Notes: generated by a model from the sequence alone, not told the origin. 64,000 bases of DNA from Alphaproteobacteria bacterium (GCA_017307375.1 JAFKFH010000004.1:62001-126000); one strand, 5' to 3'; shown: positions 51,405-62,495, counted from the first letter of the stretch. A program made the numbers and translations.

Positions 51405-52730
51405 ATGCAGATCACCGAGACCAGCGCCGAGGGCCTGACCCGTCAGTACAAGGTCGTCATTCCCGCCGGCGAGCTTGCCGCTCTAGTCGACACGAAGCTG
51501 GCCGGTCTGGTGCAGCAGGTGCGCATGCCCGGCTTCCGCCCGGGCAAGGCGCCGGTCGCGCTGATCAAGAAGCAGTATGGCCGCGCCGTGCTCGGCGAAG
51601 TGCTGCAGGAGCAGGTCGGCGAGGCGTCGCGCCGCGTCGTGACCGACAACAACCTGCGTCCGGCGCTCGAGCCGAAGATCGACGCCGAGCCGTTCGAGGA
51701 CGGCAAGGATCTGGTCGTGACCTTCGACTACGAACTGCTGCCCGACGTCGCCCCGGGCGACCTGAAGTCGATCGCGCTGGAAAAGGAAGTCGCCGAGATC
51801 GCCGATGACGAGGTGACCCAGGCGGTCGAGCGCATCGCCGGCGAGCAGCGCAAGTTCGAGACGATCACCGAGGCCCGCGCCGCCGAGAAGGGCGACGTGC
51901 TGGTGTTCGACTTCCTCGGCAAGGTCGACGGGGTCGCCTTCGAGGGCGGCGCGGCCGAGGATTACGAGCTCGAGCTGGGCTCGGGCCGCTTCATTCCCGG
52001 TTTCGAGGACCAGCTGATCGGCACCAAGGCCGGCGAGGACAAGCTGGTCGAGGTGACCTTCCCCGCCGATTACGGCAACACCGAACTGGCCGGCAAGCCG
52101 GCGACGTTCGAGTGCAAGATCAAGGAAATCAAGGCCGCCCAGGCCGTCGCCATCGATGACGAGCTGGCCAAGCAGCTCGGCCTCGACAATCTCGACGCGC
52201 TGAAGGATGCGGTGAAGAAGCAGCTGGCCGAGCAGTACGACCAGTTCAGCCGTGCCAAGCTCAAGCGCGTGCTGTTCGACAAGCTGAACGAGATGCATGC
52301 CTTCCCGCTGCCGCCGACCATGGTCCAGATGGAATTCGACCAGATCTGGAACGAGCTGGCCCAGGATCCGGCCCAGCTCGAGAACGAGAAGAAGGAATCG
52401 GGCAAGGACGAGGACGGGCTGAAGGCGGATTACCGCGCCATCGCCGAGCGCCGCGTGCGCCTTGGCCTGCTGCTGTCCGAAATCGGCCGCCTGAACAACG
52501 TCGAGGTCAAGCCGGAGGAAGTCACCCGCGCGATGATCGACCAGGCTCGCCGTTTCCCGGGCCAGGAGCGGAAGGTGATGGAGTTCTATCAGAAGAACCC
52601 GGAAGCCGCCGCCCGCCTGCGCGCGCCGATCTACGAGGATAAGGTCGTTGACTTCATTCTCGGTCTGGTTGCGATGACCGAGAAGACCGTGCCGCTCGCC
52701 GAGCTGATGAAGGTGGAGGAGGCGGCTTGA
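51405..52730 (+). CDS. tig: Trigger factor, ribosome-associated chaperone
   Basis: The product is 441 residues from the ATG at 51405. The N-terminal ribosome-binding signature GFRPGKAP is present, the central FKBP-like prolyl isomerase domain spans about 150-245 (GDVLVFDFLGKVDGVAFEGG), and a helical C-terminal chaperone domain follows. It binds nascent chains at the exit tunnel. It stands upstream of clpP-clpX-lon, an order seen in many proteobacteria, linking folding and degradation. Confidence 0.96.
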   Translation: MQITETSAEGLTRQYKVVIPAGELAALVDTKLAGLVQQVRMPGFRPGKAPVALIKKQYGRAVLGEVLQEQVGEASRRVVTDNNLRPALEPKIDAEPFEDGKDLVVTFDYELLPDVAPGDLKSIALEKEVAEIADDEVTQAVERIAGEQRKFETITEARAAEKGDVLVFDFLGKVDGVAFEGGAAEDYELELGSGRFIPGFEDQLIGTKAGEDKLVEVTFPADYGNTELAGKPATFECKIKEIKAAQAVAIDDELAKQLGLDNLDALKDAVKKQLAEQYDQFSRAKLKRVLFDKLNEMHAFPLPPTMVQMEFDQIWNELAQDPAQLENEKKESGKDEDGLKADYRAIAERRVRLGLLLSEIGRLNNVEVKPEEVTRAMIDQARRFPGQERKVMEFYQKNPEAAARLRAPIYEDKVVDFILGLVAMTEKTVPLAELMKVEEAA

Positions 52731-52789
52731 AAAAGCCGCTGATCCCGGTCATCTAAGCTGTCGTAGAGCAAGCTTAGGATCGAATCGTC

Positions 52790-53425
52790 ATGGACAAGCT
52801 GGTCAGCCAGGCAACCAATTTCCTCATACCGATGGTGGTCGAACAGACCGCCCGCGGCGAAAGGGCCTACGACATCTATTCGCGCCTGCTGAAGGAGCGA
52901 ATCGTGTTTGTCACCGGCCCGGTCCATGACGAGATGGCCTCCCTCGTGGTGGCCCAGCTTCTGTTCCTGGAAGCCGAGAATCCGTCCAAGGAAATCTCGA
53001 TGTACATCAACAGCCCCGGTGGTGTCGTCACCTCGGGGTTGTCGATCTACGATACGATGCAGTACATCAAGCCGAAGGTCGCGACCCTGTGCCTCGGCCA
53101 GGCCGCGTCGATGGGCTCGCTGCTGCTCGCCGCCGGCGAGCCGGGGATGCGCATGGCACTGCCGAATTCGCGCATCATGATCCACCAGCCGTCCGGCGGG
53201 TTCCAGGGCCAGGCGACGGATATCGAGATCCACGCCCGTGAGATCCTGGCGCTACGCGCCCGGCTGAATCAAATCTACGTGAAGCATACCGGCCAGCCGA
53301 TCGAGGCGATCGAGAAGGGCATGGAGCGCGACAACTTCCTGTCGCCCGAGCAGGCGCAGGCCTTCGGCCTGATCGACCATGTCTACGAAAAGCGCGAAAG
53401 CGCCGAGGCCGACAAGGGCAAGTAA
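52790..53425 (+). CDS. clpP: ATP-dependent Clp protease, proteolytic subunit
   Basis: The product is 211 residues. The catalytic triad is Ser107 ([10 protein letters not shown]), His132 ([10 protein letters not shown]) and Asp181 ([11 protein letters not shown]). It forms a 14-subunit barrel that works with ClpX. It begins 59 nt after tig and is followed by clpX after 208 nt. Confidence 0.97.
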   Translation: MDKLVSQATNFLIPMVVEQTARGERAYDIYSRLLKERIVFVTGPVHDEMASLVVAQLLFLEAENPSKEISMYINSPGGVVTSGLSIYDTMQYIKPKVATLCLGQAASMGSLLLAAGEPGMRMALPNSRIMIHQPSGGFQGQATDIEIHAREILALRARLNQIYVKHTGQPIEAIEKGMERDNFLSPEQAQAFGLIDHVYEKRESAEADKGK

Positions 53426-53522
53426 GAAGCGGGCACCCACTGGAAGCCCCGCCCCAGGGACGACATATTCTACCGGTAACCGGGTTTGTCAGTGGCCGGC
53501 AGACCCGGGCTTCCGTCAAGGG

Positions 53523-53552
53523 TTGTCTCCGCCCGGAGCGGGTGCTTAGAAT
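53523..53552 (+). promoter_or_regulatory. Possible sigma-70 promoter of clpX
   Basis: TTGTCT, 18 nt, then TAGAAT. It lies about 80 nt before the clpX start, so clpX may have its own promoter beside read-through from clpP. Confidence 0.5.
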
Positions 53553-53633
53553 GATTCTGTAACAGGCCTCCAGCGTCCATGCCGGCCGGGCAGCCGGCGA
53601 GGGCAAGGGAGGGAAAGGAAAATCGGTGTCCCT

Positions 53634-54902
53634 ATGACCAAGTTGAGCAGCGGCGACTCCAAGAACACGCTCTATTGCTCGTTCTGCGGCAAGAGCCAGC
53701 ACGAGGTCCGCAAGCTGATCGCCGGTCCGACCGTGTTCATCTGCGACGAGTGCGTCGAACTCTGCATGGACATCATCCGTGAAGAGCACAAGTCGACCCT
53801 GGTCAAGACGCGCGACGGCGTCCCCTCGCCCAAGGATATCTGCCGGGTCCTCGACGATTATGTGATCGGCCAGGAGCATGCCAAGCGCGTGCTGTCGGTC
53901 GCGGTGCATAACCACTACAAGCGCATCAATCACGGCGCCAAGCAGAACGACGTCGAACTGGCCAAGTCGAACATCCTGCTCGTCGGCCCGACCGGCTGCG
54001 GCAAGACGCTCTTGGCCCAGACGCTGGCGCGAATTCTCGACGTGCCGTTCACGATGGCCGATGCCACGACCCTCACCGAGGCCGGCTATGTCGGCGAGGA
54101 TGTCGAGAACATCATCCTGAAGCTGCTGCAGGCCGCCGACTACAACGTCGAGCGGGCGCAGCGCGGCATCGTCTACATCGACGAGGTCGACAAGATCAGC
54201 CGCAAGTCGGACAACCCCTCGATCACCCGCGACGTGTCGGGCGAGGGCGTCCAGCAGGCGCTGCTCAAGATCATGGAAGGCACGGTCGCCAGCGTGCCGC
54301 CCCAGGGCGGCCGCAAGCATCCGCAGCAGGAATTCCTGCAGGTCGACACGACCAACATCCTGTTCATCTGCGGCGGCGCCTTCGCCGGCCTCGAGAAGAT
54401 CATCGCCCAGCGCGGCAAGGGCACGTCGATCGGCTTCGCCGCCGAGGTGCGCGGCCCCGACGAGCGCTCGACCGGTGCGATCCTCGCCGAGTGCGAGCCG
54501 GAAGACCTGCTGAAGTTCGGCCTGATCCCCGAATTCATCGGGCGTCTGCCGGTCATCGCCACGCTGCACGATCTCGACGAGAGCGCGCTGATCGACATCC
54601 TGTCCAAGCCGAAGAACGCCCTGGTCAAGCAGTACCAGCGCCTGTTCGAGATGGAGGATGTGCGGCTGACCTTCGCCGACGATGCGCTGTCGGCAATCGC
54701 CCGCAAGGCGATTCAGCGCAAGACCGGCGCGCGCGGCTTGCGCTCGATCATGGAATCGATCCTGCTCGATTCGATGTTCGACCTGCCCTCGATGGTCGGG
54801 ACCGACGAGGTCGTGATCTCGGCCGACGTGGTCGAGGGCCGCGCCAAGCCGCTGTCGGTGCTGTCCGAAAGGAAGAGCGAAGGCGTCTCGACCGGCGCGT
54901 GA
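53634..54902 (+). CDS. clpX: Clp protease ATP-binding unfoldase
   Basis: The product is 422 residues. The N-terminal zinc finger has CSFCG and CDECVELC; the AAA+ module follows with Walker A GPTGCGKT and Walker [12 protein letters not shown], and the pore loop GYVGED. It unfolds substrates and feeds ClpP. In alphaproteobacteria ClpXP also controls the cell cycle. Sequence is fully typical. Confidence 0.98.
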   Translation: MTKLSSGDSKNTLYCSFCGKSQHEVRKLIAGPTVFICDECVELCMDIIREEHKSTLVKTRDGVPSPKDICRVLDDYVIGQEHAKRVLSVAVHNHYKRINHGAKQNDVELAKSNILLVGPTGCGKTLLAQTLARILDVPFTMADATTLTEAGYVGEDVENIILKLLQAADYNVERAQRGIVYIDEVDKISRKSDNPSITRDVSGEGVQQALLKIMEGTVASVPPQGGRKHPQQEFLQVDTTNILFICGGAFAGLEKIIAQRGKGTSIGFAAEVRGPDERSTGAILAECEPEDLLKFGLIPEFIGRLPVIATLHDLDESALIDILSKPKNALVKQYQRLFEMEDVRLTFADDALSAIARKAIQRKTGARGLRSIMESILLDSMFDLPSMVGTDEVVISADVVEGRAKPLSVLSERKSEGVSTGA

Positions 54903-54925
54903 AATCGTCGATCAGATGATGACTT

Positions 54926-54957
54926 GCGGGGCGTAATCCTCAGGGGTTGCGCCCCGC
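54926..54957 (+). terminator. Possible terminator of clpX
   Basis: GCGGGGCG and CGCCCCGC pair around a 16-nt loop that itself contains CCTCAGGGG. Only ATTT follows, so it is weak. The gap 54903-55187 otherwise holds only the lon promoter. Confidence 0.35.
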
Positions 54958-55065
54958 GGCATTTCGGCCGGGCCGGGCGCCGATTCGGCAAAGTGCGGTC
55001 CGCGGCTTCTCTGCATCACCTTTTGGCGATTTCCTGTAAGCCCCTGTAACAATGGCCCCACCAGC

Positions 55066-55094
55066 CTTGAATTGCTTTCGGCATGGGACCAAAT
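55066..55094 (+). promoter_or_regulatory. RpoH (sigma-32)-like promoter of lon
   Basis: CTTGAA (55066-55071), 17 nt, then CCAAAT (55089-55094). The alphaproteobacterial heat-shock consensus is CTTGAA-N17-CCATAT. It lies about 95 nt before the lon start and fits the known heat induction of lon. Confidence 0.6.
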
Positions 55095-55187
55095 TAATCC
55101 CTGACCGCGGCAGTTCGTGCGGTCCCTTGCTCCCCCTGGCGGTCGCCGCTTCGACTTTGGGACCGCCTTCTAGAAAGTGACAAGCGC

Positions 55188-57605
55188 ATGTTTGACAAGC
55201 CCGGCGCCCAGCTTTACCCAGTCCTGCCCCTGCGCGACATCGTCGTTTTCCCGCACATGATCGTGCCGCTTTTCGTCGGCCGCGAGAAATCCGTGCGCGC
55301 GCTCGAGGACGTGATGAAGGATGACAAGCAGATCCTGCTGGTCACCCAGAAGAATGCGGCGCAGGACAACCCGACGGCCGACGACATCCACATGACGGGT
55401 ACCGTCGCCTCGGTGCTGCAGCTGCTCAAGCTGCCGGATTCGACCGTCAAGGTTCTGGTCGAAGGCGGTCATCGCGCCCGCATCGTGCGTCACCTCGACA
55501 ATCCCGATTTCTTCCAGGCCTATGCCGAGCCGCTGGGCGATCGCCCGATCGATCCGCGCGAGCTCGAGGCCCTGTCGCGCTCGGTCGTCTCGCAGTTCGA
55601 GCAGTACGTGAAGCTCAACCGCAAGATCCCGCCGGAGGTCCTGGTTTCGCTGAACCAGATCGACGATCCGTCGAAGCTTGCCGACACCGTCGCCTCGCAC
55701 CTGACCGTCAAGATCCAGGACAAGCAGGAACTGCTTGAGCTCGAATCGGTCGGCGAGCGGCTGGAGCGCGTCTATGCGCTGATGGAAGGCGAGATCGGCG
55801 TCCTGCAGGTCGAGAAGAAGATCCGCTCGCGCGTCAAGCGCCAGATGGAAAAGACCCAGCGCGAGTACTACCTGAACGAACAGCTCAAGGCGATCCAGAA
55901 GGAACTGGGCGAGGGCGAGGAAGGCCGCGACGAGCTGGCCGAGCTCGAGGACAAGATCCGCAAGACCAAGCTGTCCAAGGAAGCGCGCGAAAAGGCGGCA
56001 GCCGAGGTCAAGAAGCTGCGGTCGATGTCGCCGATGTCGGCCGAGGCGACCGTCGTGCGCAACTATCTCGACTGGCTGCTCAACCTGCCCTGGGGCAAGA
56101 AGAGCAAGGTCAAGTCCGACATCAAGGCGTCCGAAAAGATCCTCGACCACGATCATTATGGCCTGGAGAAGGTCAAGGAGCGCATCCTCGAATATCTCGC
56201 CGTGCAGTCGCGCACCCGCAAGCTGAAGGGCCCGATCCTTTGCCTGGTCGGCCCCCCGGGTGTCGGCAAGACCTCGCTGGGCAAGTCGATCGCCAAGTCG
56301 ACCGGCCGCAACTTCATCCGCATGTCGCTCGGCGGCGTGCGCGACGAAGCCGAGATTCGCGGCCATCGCCGGACCTATATCGGCTCGATGCCCGGCAAGA
56401 TCATCCAGTCGATGAAGAAGGCCAAGTCGCAGAACCCGCTGTTCCTGCTCGACGAGGTCGACAAGATGGGCCAGGACTTCCGCGGCGATCCGTCGTCGGC
56501 GTTGCTGGAAGTGCTCGACCCCGAGCAGAACGCGACCTTCGCCGACCATTACCTCGAGGTCGACTACGACCTGTCGGACGTGATGTTCATCTGCACGGCC
56601 AACACGCTGCGCATGCCGCAGCCGTTGCTGGACCGCATGGAGATCATCCGCCTGTCGGGCTACACCGAGGATGAGAAGGTCGAGATCGCCAAGCGCCACC
56701 TGATCGCCAAGCAGATCGAAGCCAACGGCCTGAAGAAGGGCGAATGGTCGATCACCGACGAGGCGCTGCGCGACCTGATCCGCTACTACACCCGCGAGGC
56801 CGGCGTCCGCAGCCTCGAGCGCGAGATCGCGGGGCTGACCCGCAAGGCGGTGAAGGAAATCGTCACCACCAAGGGCAAGAAGGTCGTCGTCACCCCGAAG
56901 AACCTGGAGAAGTATGCGGGCGTCCGCAAGTTCCGGTTCGGCGAGGTCGAGGAGACCGACCAGATCGGCGTGACCACCGGCCTGGCCTGGACGGAAGTCG
57001 GCGGCGAGTTGCTGTCGATCGAAGCGGTACGGCTGCCCGGCAAGGGCCGGATGCAGATCACCGGCAAGCTTGGCGAGGTGATGCAGGAATCGGTGCAGGC
57101 GGCGAAGTCCTACGTGCGGTCGCAGGCGACCAAGTTCGGCGTCAAGCCGACCGTGTTCGACCGGCGCGACATCCATATCCACGTCCCTGAGGGGGCGACC
57201 CCGAAGGACGGCCCCTCGGCCGGCGTGGCGATGGTGACCTCGATCGTCTCGGTGCTGACCGACATTCCGGTTCGCAAGGACATCGCCATGACCGGCGAAG
57301 TCACGCTGCGCGGCCGGGTTCTGCCGATCGGCGGGCTGAAGGAGAAGCTGTTGGCCGCCCATCGCGGTGGTCTCAAGACCGTGCTGATCCCGAAGGACAA
57401 CGAGAAGGACCTGACCGAGATTCCCGAGAACGTGAAGAAGAGCCTGGAAATCATTCCGGTCTCGACCTGCGACGAGGTGATCCGGCATGCCCTGGTCCGC
57501 CAGCCCGTGGCGATCGAGTGGTCGGAGGAGGAGGAGGAGGCCAAGGCCGCCGCCGCCGCCGCCGCCGCCGCCAAGCCGGAGGGTGCGACCGTCGTCGCCC
57601 ATTGA
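55188..57605 (+). CDS. lon: ATP-dependent Lon protease
   Basis: The product is 805 residues. It has the N-terminal substrate-binding domain ([23 protein letters not shown]), AAA+ module with Walker [10 protein letters not shown] and Walker [10 protein letters not shown], and the C-terminal Ser-Lys protease with Ser677 ([11 protein letters not shown]) and Lys720 (GGLKEKL). It degrades misfolded and regulatory proteins. The extreme C-terminus is unusual: EEEEE, nine consecutive Ala and a short tail follow the protease domain. An RpoH-like promoter is upstream. Confidence 0.98.
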   Translation: MFDKPGAQLYPVLPLRDIVVFPHMIVPLFVGREKSVRALEDVMKDDKQILLVTQKNAAQDNPTADDIHMTGTVASVLQLLKLPDSTVKVLVEGGHRARIVRHLDNPDFFQAYAEPLGDRPIDPRELEALSRSVVSQFEQYVKLNRKIPPEVLVSLNQIDDPSKLADTVASHLTVKIQDKQELLELESVGERLERVYALMEGEIGVLQVEKKIRSRVKRQMEKTQREYYLNEQLKAIQKELGEGEEGRDELAELEDKIRKTKLSKEAREKAAAEVKKLRSMSPMSAEATVVRNYLDWLLNLPWGKKSKVKSDIKASEKILDHDHYGLEKVKERILEYLAVQSRTRKLKGPILCLVGPPGVGKTSLGKSIAKSTGRNFIRMSLGGVRDEAEIRGHRRTYIGSMPGKIIQSMKKAKSQNPLFLLDEVDKMGQDFRGDPSSALLEVLDPEQNATFADHYLEVDYDLSDVMFICTANTLRMPQPLLDRMEIIRLSGYTEDEKVEIAKRHLIAKQIEANGLKKGEWSITDEALRDLIRYYTREAGVRSLEREIAGLTRKAVKEIVTTKGKKVVVTPKNLEKYAGVRKFRFGEVEETDQIGVTTGLAWTEVGGELLSIEAVRLPGKGRMQITGKLGEVMQESVQAAKSYVRSQATKFGVKPTVFDRRDIHIHVPEGATPKDGPSAGVAMVTSIVSVLTDIPVRKDIAMTGEVTLRGRVLPIGGLKEKLLAAHRGGLKTVLIPKDNEKDLTEIPENVKKSLEIIPVSTCDEVIRHALVRQPVAIEWSEEEEEAKAAAAAAAAAKPEGATVVAH
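57546..57572. repeat. (GCC)9 trinucleotide repeat inside lon
   Basis: Nine perfect GCC units encode nine alanines near the end of Lon. Such runs can change copy number by slippage while keeping the reading frame. Confidence 0.9.
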
Positions 57606-57633
57606 TTACCGAACTGTACGCAAGTACCTTCAT

Positions 57634-57669
57634 GGGGCGCGCCGCAAGGCGCGCCCCAACCTGTTTACG
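57634..57669 (+). terminator. Probable terminator of lon
   Basis: GGGGCGCGCC and GGCGCGCCCC form a perfect 10-bp stem with a GCAA tetraloop, followed by AACCTGTTTA. The T content is low but the stem is very stable. Confidence 0.5.
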
Positions 57670-57716
57670 GTGCCTGGGAAATCCTGTGGATAGCCCGGAA
57701 ATCCGCCGTTTTTGCT

Positions 57717-57745
57717 TTGACCCCCCACAGGCTCGTGGCTAAAGT
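57717..57745 (+). promoter_or_regulatory. Sigma-70 promoter of hupB
   Basis: TTGACC, 17 nt, TAAAGT. It would give a leader of about 95 nt before hupB. Confidence 0.65.
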
Positions 57746-57849
57746 CCGCCGATCGCCGACCGAGCGATTCTGCGGCTTCTCGGGCCGCGACAAACCAATT
57801 CGAATATCCACTTCGAATCCCATGTTACGTCCGACCAAGGGGGCCTAGG

Positions 57850-58122
57850 GTGAACAAGAACGAACTGATTGCACAGGTGGCTGAGACTGCCGAACTGTCG
57901 AAGGTGGACGCTGCGCGCGCCGTCGACGCCGTGTTCGACAGCATCGCCGCTGTGCTCAAGAATGGTGACGAAGTCCGCCTCGTCGGCTTCGGCACCTTCC
58001 TCGTCACCAAGCGCGCGGCCAGCGAAGGCCGCAATCCGCGCACCGGCGAGACCATCAAGATCCCGGCGTCCAAGCAGCCGAAGTTCAAGCCCGGCAAGGG
58101 CCTGAAGGACGCGGTGAACTAA
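57850..58122 (+). CDS. hupB: DNA-binding protein HU
   Basis: The product is 90 residues, starting with GTG at 57850. It is a typical [14 protein letters not shown]... with the arm sequence [15 protein letters not shown], in which the Pro intercalates into DNA. It bends and compacts DNA as a dimer. Its place right after lon is the common proteobacterial order. Confidence 0.96.
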   Translation: MNKNELIAQVAETAELSKVDAARAVDAVFDSIAAVLKNGDEVRLVGFGTFLVTKRAASEGRNPRTGETIKIPASKQPKFKPGKGLKDAVN

Positions 58123-58147
58123 GCAGCCGCGCTTCAGCGAGACGATG

Positions 58148-58180
58148 AACCGGCCGCCCTCGGGCGGCCGGTTTCTTTTT
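58148..58180 (+). terminator. Rho-independent terminator of hupB
   Basis: AACCGGCCGCC and GGCGGCCGGTT make an 11-bp stem with a CTCG loop, followed by TCTTTTT. Confidence 0.9.
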
Positions 58181-58210
58181 GGCCGCAGTTGGGTTACAAG
58201 ACCGGCGGCC

Positions 58211-58286
58211 GGGCGGTTAGCTCAGTTGGTAGAGCACCTCGTTTACACCGAGGTTGTCGGGGGTTCGAGCCCCTCACCGCCCACCA
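58211..58286 (+). tRNA. tRNA-Val (anticodon TAC)
   Basis: Acceptor stem GGGCGGT/ACCGCCC; anticodon arm CCTCG-TTTACAC-CGAGG with anticodon TAC; T arm GGGGG-TTCGAGC-CCCTC. A73 and CCA are encoded. A TACAAG box at 58195-58200 may be its -10. Confidence 0.95.
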
Positions 58287-58337
58287 TTTTCCTGCATATG
58301 CCGACTCGTTGTGCCGGCCCGCTAAGCGGTCCCGATC

Positions 58338-58391
58338 GTCATCCCGGCGCAAGCCACGATCGAGGCTCCGGCCGGGGTGACAGATTTTTTT
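58338..58391 (+). terminator. Hairpin and T-run after tRNA-Val
   Basis: GTCATCCCGGC and GCCGGGGTGAC pair (one G-U), then AGATTTTTTT follows. It lies about 50 nt downstream of the tRNA. The remaining part of 58287-58640 has no other feature that I can support except the tRNA-Asp promoter. Confidence 0.6.
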
Positions 58392-58596
58392 CCGAATCGT
58401 GATTCGTGCCGACCTCGTGATTTCTGTGCCCGGGAGCCGGGACAGCGTGTCCGTCCTCATTACCGCACCTGCAAGCGAACCGGCCTGGCAACCCCGATGC
58501 CGCGGATTTCCGCGAGTCGACTTGTCGTTGAGCCTCAAGGCACTAACGGCTGGAACTGCCATCGGGGACGATCTTTCGCGGCGCTGAAAAAAGCCT

Positions 58597-58625
58597 TTGA
58601 CAGGGGGGTGGGGCAGGGCTAAAAA
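58597..58625 (+). promoter_or_regulatory. Sigma-70 promoter of tRNA-Asp
   Basis: TTGACA (perfect -35), 17 nt, TAAAAA. Transcription should start about 10 nt before the tRNA. Confidence 0.7.
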
Positions 58626-58640
58626 CCGCCCACCGAACGC

Positions 58641-58717
<77 letters not shown>

Positions 58718-58734
58718 TTCGGTCTGAATTCGCT

Positions 58735-58766
58735 AACGGCGCCCTTCGGGGCGCCGTTGTCGTTTC
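58735..58766 (+). terminator. Terminator after tRNA-Asp
   Basis: AACGGCGCCC and GGGCGCCGTT form a 10-bp stem with a TTCG tetraloop, followed by GTCGTTT. The stretch 58767-59053 then holds the leader of the nuo operon; I see no gene in it. Confidence 0.7.
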
Positions 58767-59053
58767 CGGCCGAACCTCCGCTGCATACGACCGATGCAAG
58801 TTCTTGGCGCTGCGCGATTTTGCGGTGTTTTGTGCACTGCGAAACGCTGGAAACCGTCGTGGAAACGGGCTACAAGACGGCGAGGCCGGTGGGGGACTTG
58901 GACAACCGGCCCCCTTGGCTTTTGCCATCGTTCTGCATCCGCTGTTTGGCCGCTGATTTTCTGCGACCCTGGTTGCCGTCGATGGAGGCGGAAGCCTCGA
59001 GACCGCAAGACCTTCGACGCTTAGGACAACCGACGCGAAACGGATCTGGCTCC

Positions 59054-59419
59054 ATGGATGCCTTGCTGCGCGACTACCTGCCGATCATCATCTTCCTCGG
59101 CATCGCCATCGGCCTCGCCGGCGTGATGATCGGCCTGCCGTTCATCGCCGCCAAGCTCAAGCCCGACACCGAGAAACTCTCGGCCTACGAGTGCGGCTTC
59201 GACCCGTTCTCCGACTCGCGCAAGCAGTTCGACGTCCGGTTCTACCTGGTCGCCATTCTTTTCATCATCTTCGACCTGGAAGTCGCCTTCCTGTTCCCCT
59301 GGGCCGTCACCCTCGGCGAGAACGGCGTCTACGGCTTCTGGTCGATGATGGCTTTCCTCGGCGTGCTCACCATCGGCTTCATCTACGAGTGGAACAAGGG
59401 TGCCCTGGAGTGGGAGTGA
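59054..59419 (+). CDS. nuoA: NADH-quinone oxidoreductase subunit A
   Basis: The product is 121 residues with three membrane helices, from the ATG at 59054. The conserved loop [40 protein letters not shown] is intact; its Cys and Glu/Asp lie near the quinone chamber. First gene of the complex I operon. Confidence 0.96.
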   Translation: MDALLRDYLPIIIFLGIAIGLAGVMIGLPFIAAKLKPDTEKLSAYECGFDPFSDSRKQFDVRFYLVAILFIIFDLEVAFLFPWAVTLGENGVYGFWSMMAFLGVLTIGFIYEWNKGALEWE

Positions 59420-59485
59420 TCCCATCCGCCCGATCCGCGTAAACCGAACCGATCGCCCGAGCCAGTCGCAAATCAGGAGTTCGCG

Positions 59486-60031
59486 ATGAGCCAGCTTCAG
59501 CCCGTATCCGGCAGCCAGTCCCCGGTCCCGGTCTCGCAGGACGCCTATTTCAAGGACGTCTCGGACGAACTGGCCGACAAGGGGTTCGTCGTCACCAATC
59601 TCGACAAGCTGGTCAACTGGGCGCGCACCGGCTCGCTGTGGCCGATGACCTTCGGCCTGGCCTGCTGTGCCGTCGAGATGATCCATGCCTACATGGCGCG
59701 CTACGATCTCGACCGCTTCGGCACCATGCCGCGCGCCTCGCCCCGCCAGTCCGACGTGATGATCGTGGCCGGGACGCTGACCAACAAGATGGCGCCGGCG
59801 CTGCGCAAGGTCTACGACCAGATGGCCGAGCCGCGCTACGTCATCTCGATGGGCTCGTGCGCCAATGGCGGCGGCTACTACCATTATTCCTATTCGGTCG
59901 TGCGCGGCTGCGACCGCATCGTGCCCGTCGACGTCTATGTGCCGGGCTGCCCGCCGACGGCCGAGGCGCTGCTCTACGGCATCCTGCTGCTGCAGAAGAA
60001 GATCCGCCGTACCACCACGATCGCGCGCTGA
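59486..60031 (+). CDS. nuoB: NADH-quinone oxidoreductase subunit B
   Basis: The product is 181 residues. It carries the N2 [4Fe-4S] cluster through the cysteines in [18 protein letters not shown] and VPGCPPTAE. It hands electrons to quinone. AGGAG precedes the start. Confidence 0.97.
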   Translation: MSQLQPVSGSQSPVPVSQDAYFKDVSDELADKGFVVTNLDKLVNWARTGSLWPMTFGLACCAVEMIHAYMARYDLDRFGTMPRASPRQSDVMIVAGTLTNKMAPALRKVYDQMAEPRYVISMGSCANGGGYYHYSYSVVRGCDRIVPVDVYVPGCPPTAEALLYGILLLQKKIRRTTTIAR

Positions 60032-60056
60032 TCGCCAGCGCCCGCGAGGAAGACCG

Positions 60057-60686
60057 ATGGAAGAGATCGAGACCCAGGATCCGCTGGCCACGCTGGCCCA
60101 GCATGTCGCCAAGGCGCTCGGCGGCGATGTCGTCGAGACCGTCGTCGCCCTGGGCGAACTGACGGTAAGGGTGAAGCGCGAGGCCATCGTCCGCGTGCTG
60201 ACCTTCCTGCGCGACGACGCGGCCTGCCGGTTCACGCAGCTGGTCGAGCTGTGCGGCGTCGACTATCCCGAACGCGCCCAGCGGCTGGAAATCGTCTACC
60301 ACCTGCTGTCGATGACGCTGAACCAGCGGATCCGGGTCAAGCTCACCACCGACGAGATGACGCCGGTCGAATCGGTGGCGCCGCTGTTCCCGACCGCCAA
60401 CTGGTTCGAGCGCGAGGCCTACGACATGGTCGGCGTGATGTTCGACAATCACCCCGACCTGCGCCGCATCCTGACCGACTACGGTTTCGAGGGTCATCCG
60501 CTGCAGAAGGATTTCCCGCTGACCGGGTTCGTCGAGCTGCGCTACGACGAAGTCGAGAAGCGCGTGGTGCAGGAGCCGGTGCGGCTGGCCCAGGAATTCC
60601 GGCGCTTCGATTTCCTGTCGCCCTGGGAAGGGGCGGTCGACCATATTCTGCCCGGCGACGAGAAGGCCGGCGCGGCCAAGAACTGA
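60057..60686 (+). CDS. nuoC: NADH-quinone oxidoreductase subunit C
   Basis: The product is 209 residues from the ATG at 60057 (GAGGAAG upstream). It has the 30-kDa subunit signature [42 protein letters not shown]. It is separate from nuoD here, unlike the fused form of enterobacteria. Confidence 0.97.
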   Translation: MEEIETQDPLATLAQHVAKALGGDVVETVVALGELTVRVKREAIVRVLTFLRDDAACRFTQLVELCGVDYPERAQRLEIVYHLLSMTLNQRIRVKLTTDEMTPVESVAPLFPTANWFEREAYDMVGVMFDNHPDLRRILTDYGFEGHPLQKDFPLTGFVELRYDEVEKRVVQEPVRLAQEFRRFDFLSPWEGAVDHILPGDEKAGAAKN

Positions 60687-60695
60687 GGACAGGAC

Positions 60696-61874
60696 ATGGC
60701 CGATATCCAGATCAACAACTATGCGCTGAACTTCGGGCCGCAGCATCCGGCAGCCCACGGCGTGCTGCGCCTGGTCATCGAGCTCGACGGCGAGGTGATC
60801 GAGCGCTGCGACCCGCATATCGGCCTGCTGCATCGCGGCACCGAGAAGCTGATCGAATACAAGACCTACGTCCAGGCGCTGCCCTATTTCGACCGGCTCG
60901 ACTACGTCGCGCCGATGAACATGGAGCATTCCTACGTCCTGGCGGTCGAGAAGCTGCTGGGCCTCAAGCTGCCCCGGCGCGCGCAGTATATCCGCACGCT
61001 GTTCGCGGAGATCAGCCGGGTGCTGAACCACCTCCTCAACGTCACCACCCAGGCGATGGACGTCGGTGCGACGACGCCGGCGCTGTGGGGCTTCGAGGAG
61101 CGCGAGAAGCTGATGGAGTTCTACGAGCGCGTTTCGGGCGCCCGGCTCCATGCCGCCTATTTCCGTCCGGGCGGGGTTCACCAGGACCTGCCGAAGGGGC
61201 TGGCCGAGGATATTCACGCCTACGTCCCGCGCTGCCTGAAGATCCTCGACGACTTCGAGGAACTGCTGACCGAGAACCGCATCTTCAAGCAGCGCAACGT
61301 CGATATCGGCGTGGTGACGCAACAGGATGCGCTGGACTGGGGCATGACCGGCCCGATGCTCCGTTCGACTGGCGTTGCCTGGGACCTGCGCAAGGCGCAG
61401 CCCTACGAGGTATACGACGAACTCGACTTCGATATTCCCGTCGGCAAGAACGGCGACTGCTACGACCGCTATCTGATCCGCCTGGAGGAGATGCGCCAGT
61501 CACTGTCGATCATCCGCCAGTGCATCGAGAAGATGCCGGACGGGCCGCACTCGACGCTCGACCACAAGGTCGTGCCGCCGGCCCGCGCCGACATGAAGCG
61601 CTCGATGGAATCGCTGATCCATCATTTCAAGCTCTACACCGAAGGCTTCAAGGTGCCGGCGGGCGAGGTCTATGCCGCGACCGAGGCGCCGAAGGGCGAG
61701 TTCGGCGTCTATCTCGTGTCGGACGGGACCAACCGGCCCTATCGCTGCAAGATCCGCTCGCCGTCCTTCGTGCATCTTTCGGCCACGGACTACATGTGCA
61801 AGGGGCACCAGCTGGCGGACGCCGCGGCGATCGTCGGCAGCCTCGATATCGTGTTCGGAGAGATCGACCGATGA
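60696..61874 (+). CDS. nuoD: NADH-quinone oxidoreductase subunit D
   Basis: The product is 392 residues. The 49-kDa subunit pattern is complete: [16 protein letters not shown] (quinone-site His), [26 protein letters not shown] and the C-terminal DIVFGEIDR. It builds the quinone site with NuoB. It is related to the HyfG-like protein at 43121-44653. Confidence 0.97.
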   Translation: MADIQINNYALNFGPQHPAAHGVLRLVIELDGEVIERCDPHIGLLHRGTEKLIEYKTYVQALPYFDRLDYVAPMNMEHSYVLAVEKLLGLKLPRRAQYIRTLFAEISRVLNHLLNVTTQAMDVGATTPALWGFEEREKLMEFYERVSGARLHAAYFRPGGVHQDLPKGLAEDIHAYVPRCLKILDDFEELLTENRIFKQRNVDIGVVTQQDALDWGMTGPMLRSTGVAWDLRKAQPYEVYDELDFDIPVGKNGDCYDRYLIRLEEMRQSLSIIRQCIEKMPDGPHSTLDHKVVPPARADMKRSMESLIHHFKLYTEGFKVPAGEVYAATEAPKGEFGVYLVSDGTNRPYRCKIRSPSFVHLSATDYMCKGHQLADAAAIVGSLDIVFGEIDR

Positions 61875-62494
61875 GTCATCGTCCCATCGCGGGCCCCGAC
61901 GCCCAGCCGGCGCATTTCGCCTTTTCGGCCGAGAACCTCGAGAAGGCGAACACGCATATCGCCAAGTACCCGGCCGGCAAGCAGGCCAGCGCGGTCATGC
62001 CGCTGCTCGACCTGGCCCAGCGCCAGGAAGGCTGGCTGACCCAGGCGGCGGTGCGCGTCATCGGCGACATGCTGCAGATGCCCTATATCCGCGTCTGGGA
62101 AGTCGCCACCTTCTACACGATGTACAACCTGGCCCCGGCCGGCGAGCATCGCGTGCAGGTCTGCACCACCACCCCCTGCTGGCTGCGCGGCTCGGACAAG
62201 ATCGTCTCCGCCTGCAAGAAGACGCTGGGCATCGGCCTGGGCGACGTGACCGCGGACGGCAAGTTCGGCCTGACCGAGGTCGAATGCCTGGGCGCCTGCG
62301 TCAATGCCCCGATGGTCCAGATCAACGACGACTTCTACGAGGACCTGACCGAGGAATCGATGACGGCGATCCTCGAGGCGCTGCAGCGCGGCGAGAGCCC
62401 GAAGCCCGGTCCGCAGACCGGCCGCACGAGCTCCGAGCCGCTCGGCGGACTGACCAGCCTGACCACGCTCGATGCCGGTGCGGGAGACGATTGA
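61871..62494 (+). CDS. nuoE: NADH-quinone oxidoreductase subunit E
   Basis: The product is 207 residues; its start overlaps the nuoD stop (ATGA). The [2Fe-2S] ligands are in [11 protein letters not shown] and CLGACVNAP. It is part of the NADH-oxidising module. Confidence 0.96.
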   Translation: MSHRPIAGPDAQPAHFAFSAENLEKANTHIAKYPAGKQASAVMPLLDLAQRQEGWLTQAAVRVIGDMLQMPYIRVWEVATFYTMYNLAPAGEHRVQVCTTTPCWLRGSDKIVSACKKTLGIGLGDVTADGKFGLTEVECLGACVNAPMVQINDDFYEDLTEESMTAILEALQRGESPKPGPQTGRTSSEPLGGLTSLTTLDAGAGDD

Positions 62495-62495
62495 G

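Noticed and set aside
55170-57602. An 810-residue open frame on the minus strand opposite lon
   Set aside because: It is a GC-rich shadow of lon; the translation is a low-complexity Leu/Asp/Arg mixture with no domain, and lon is certain.
58338-58391. The GTCATCCCGGC hairpin as a mobile element or dispersed repeat
   Set aside because: Such sequences are common in alphaproteobacterial intergenic regions, but only one copy is seen here and its T-run fits a terminator.
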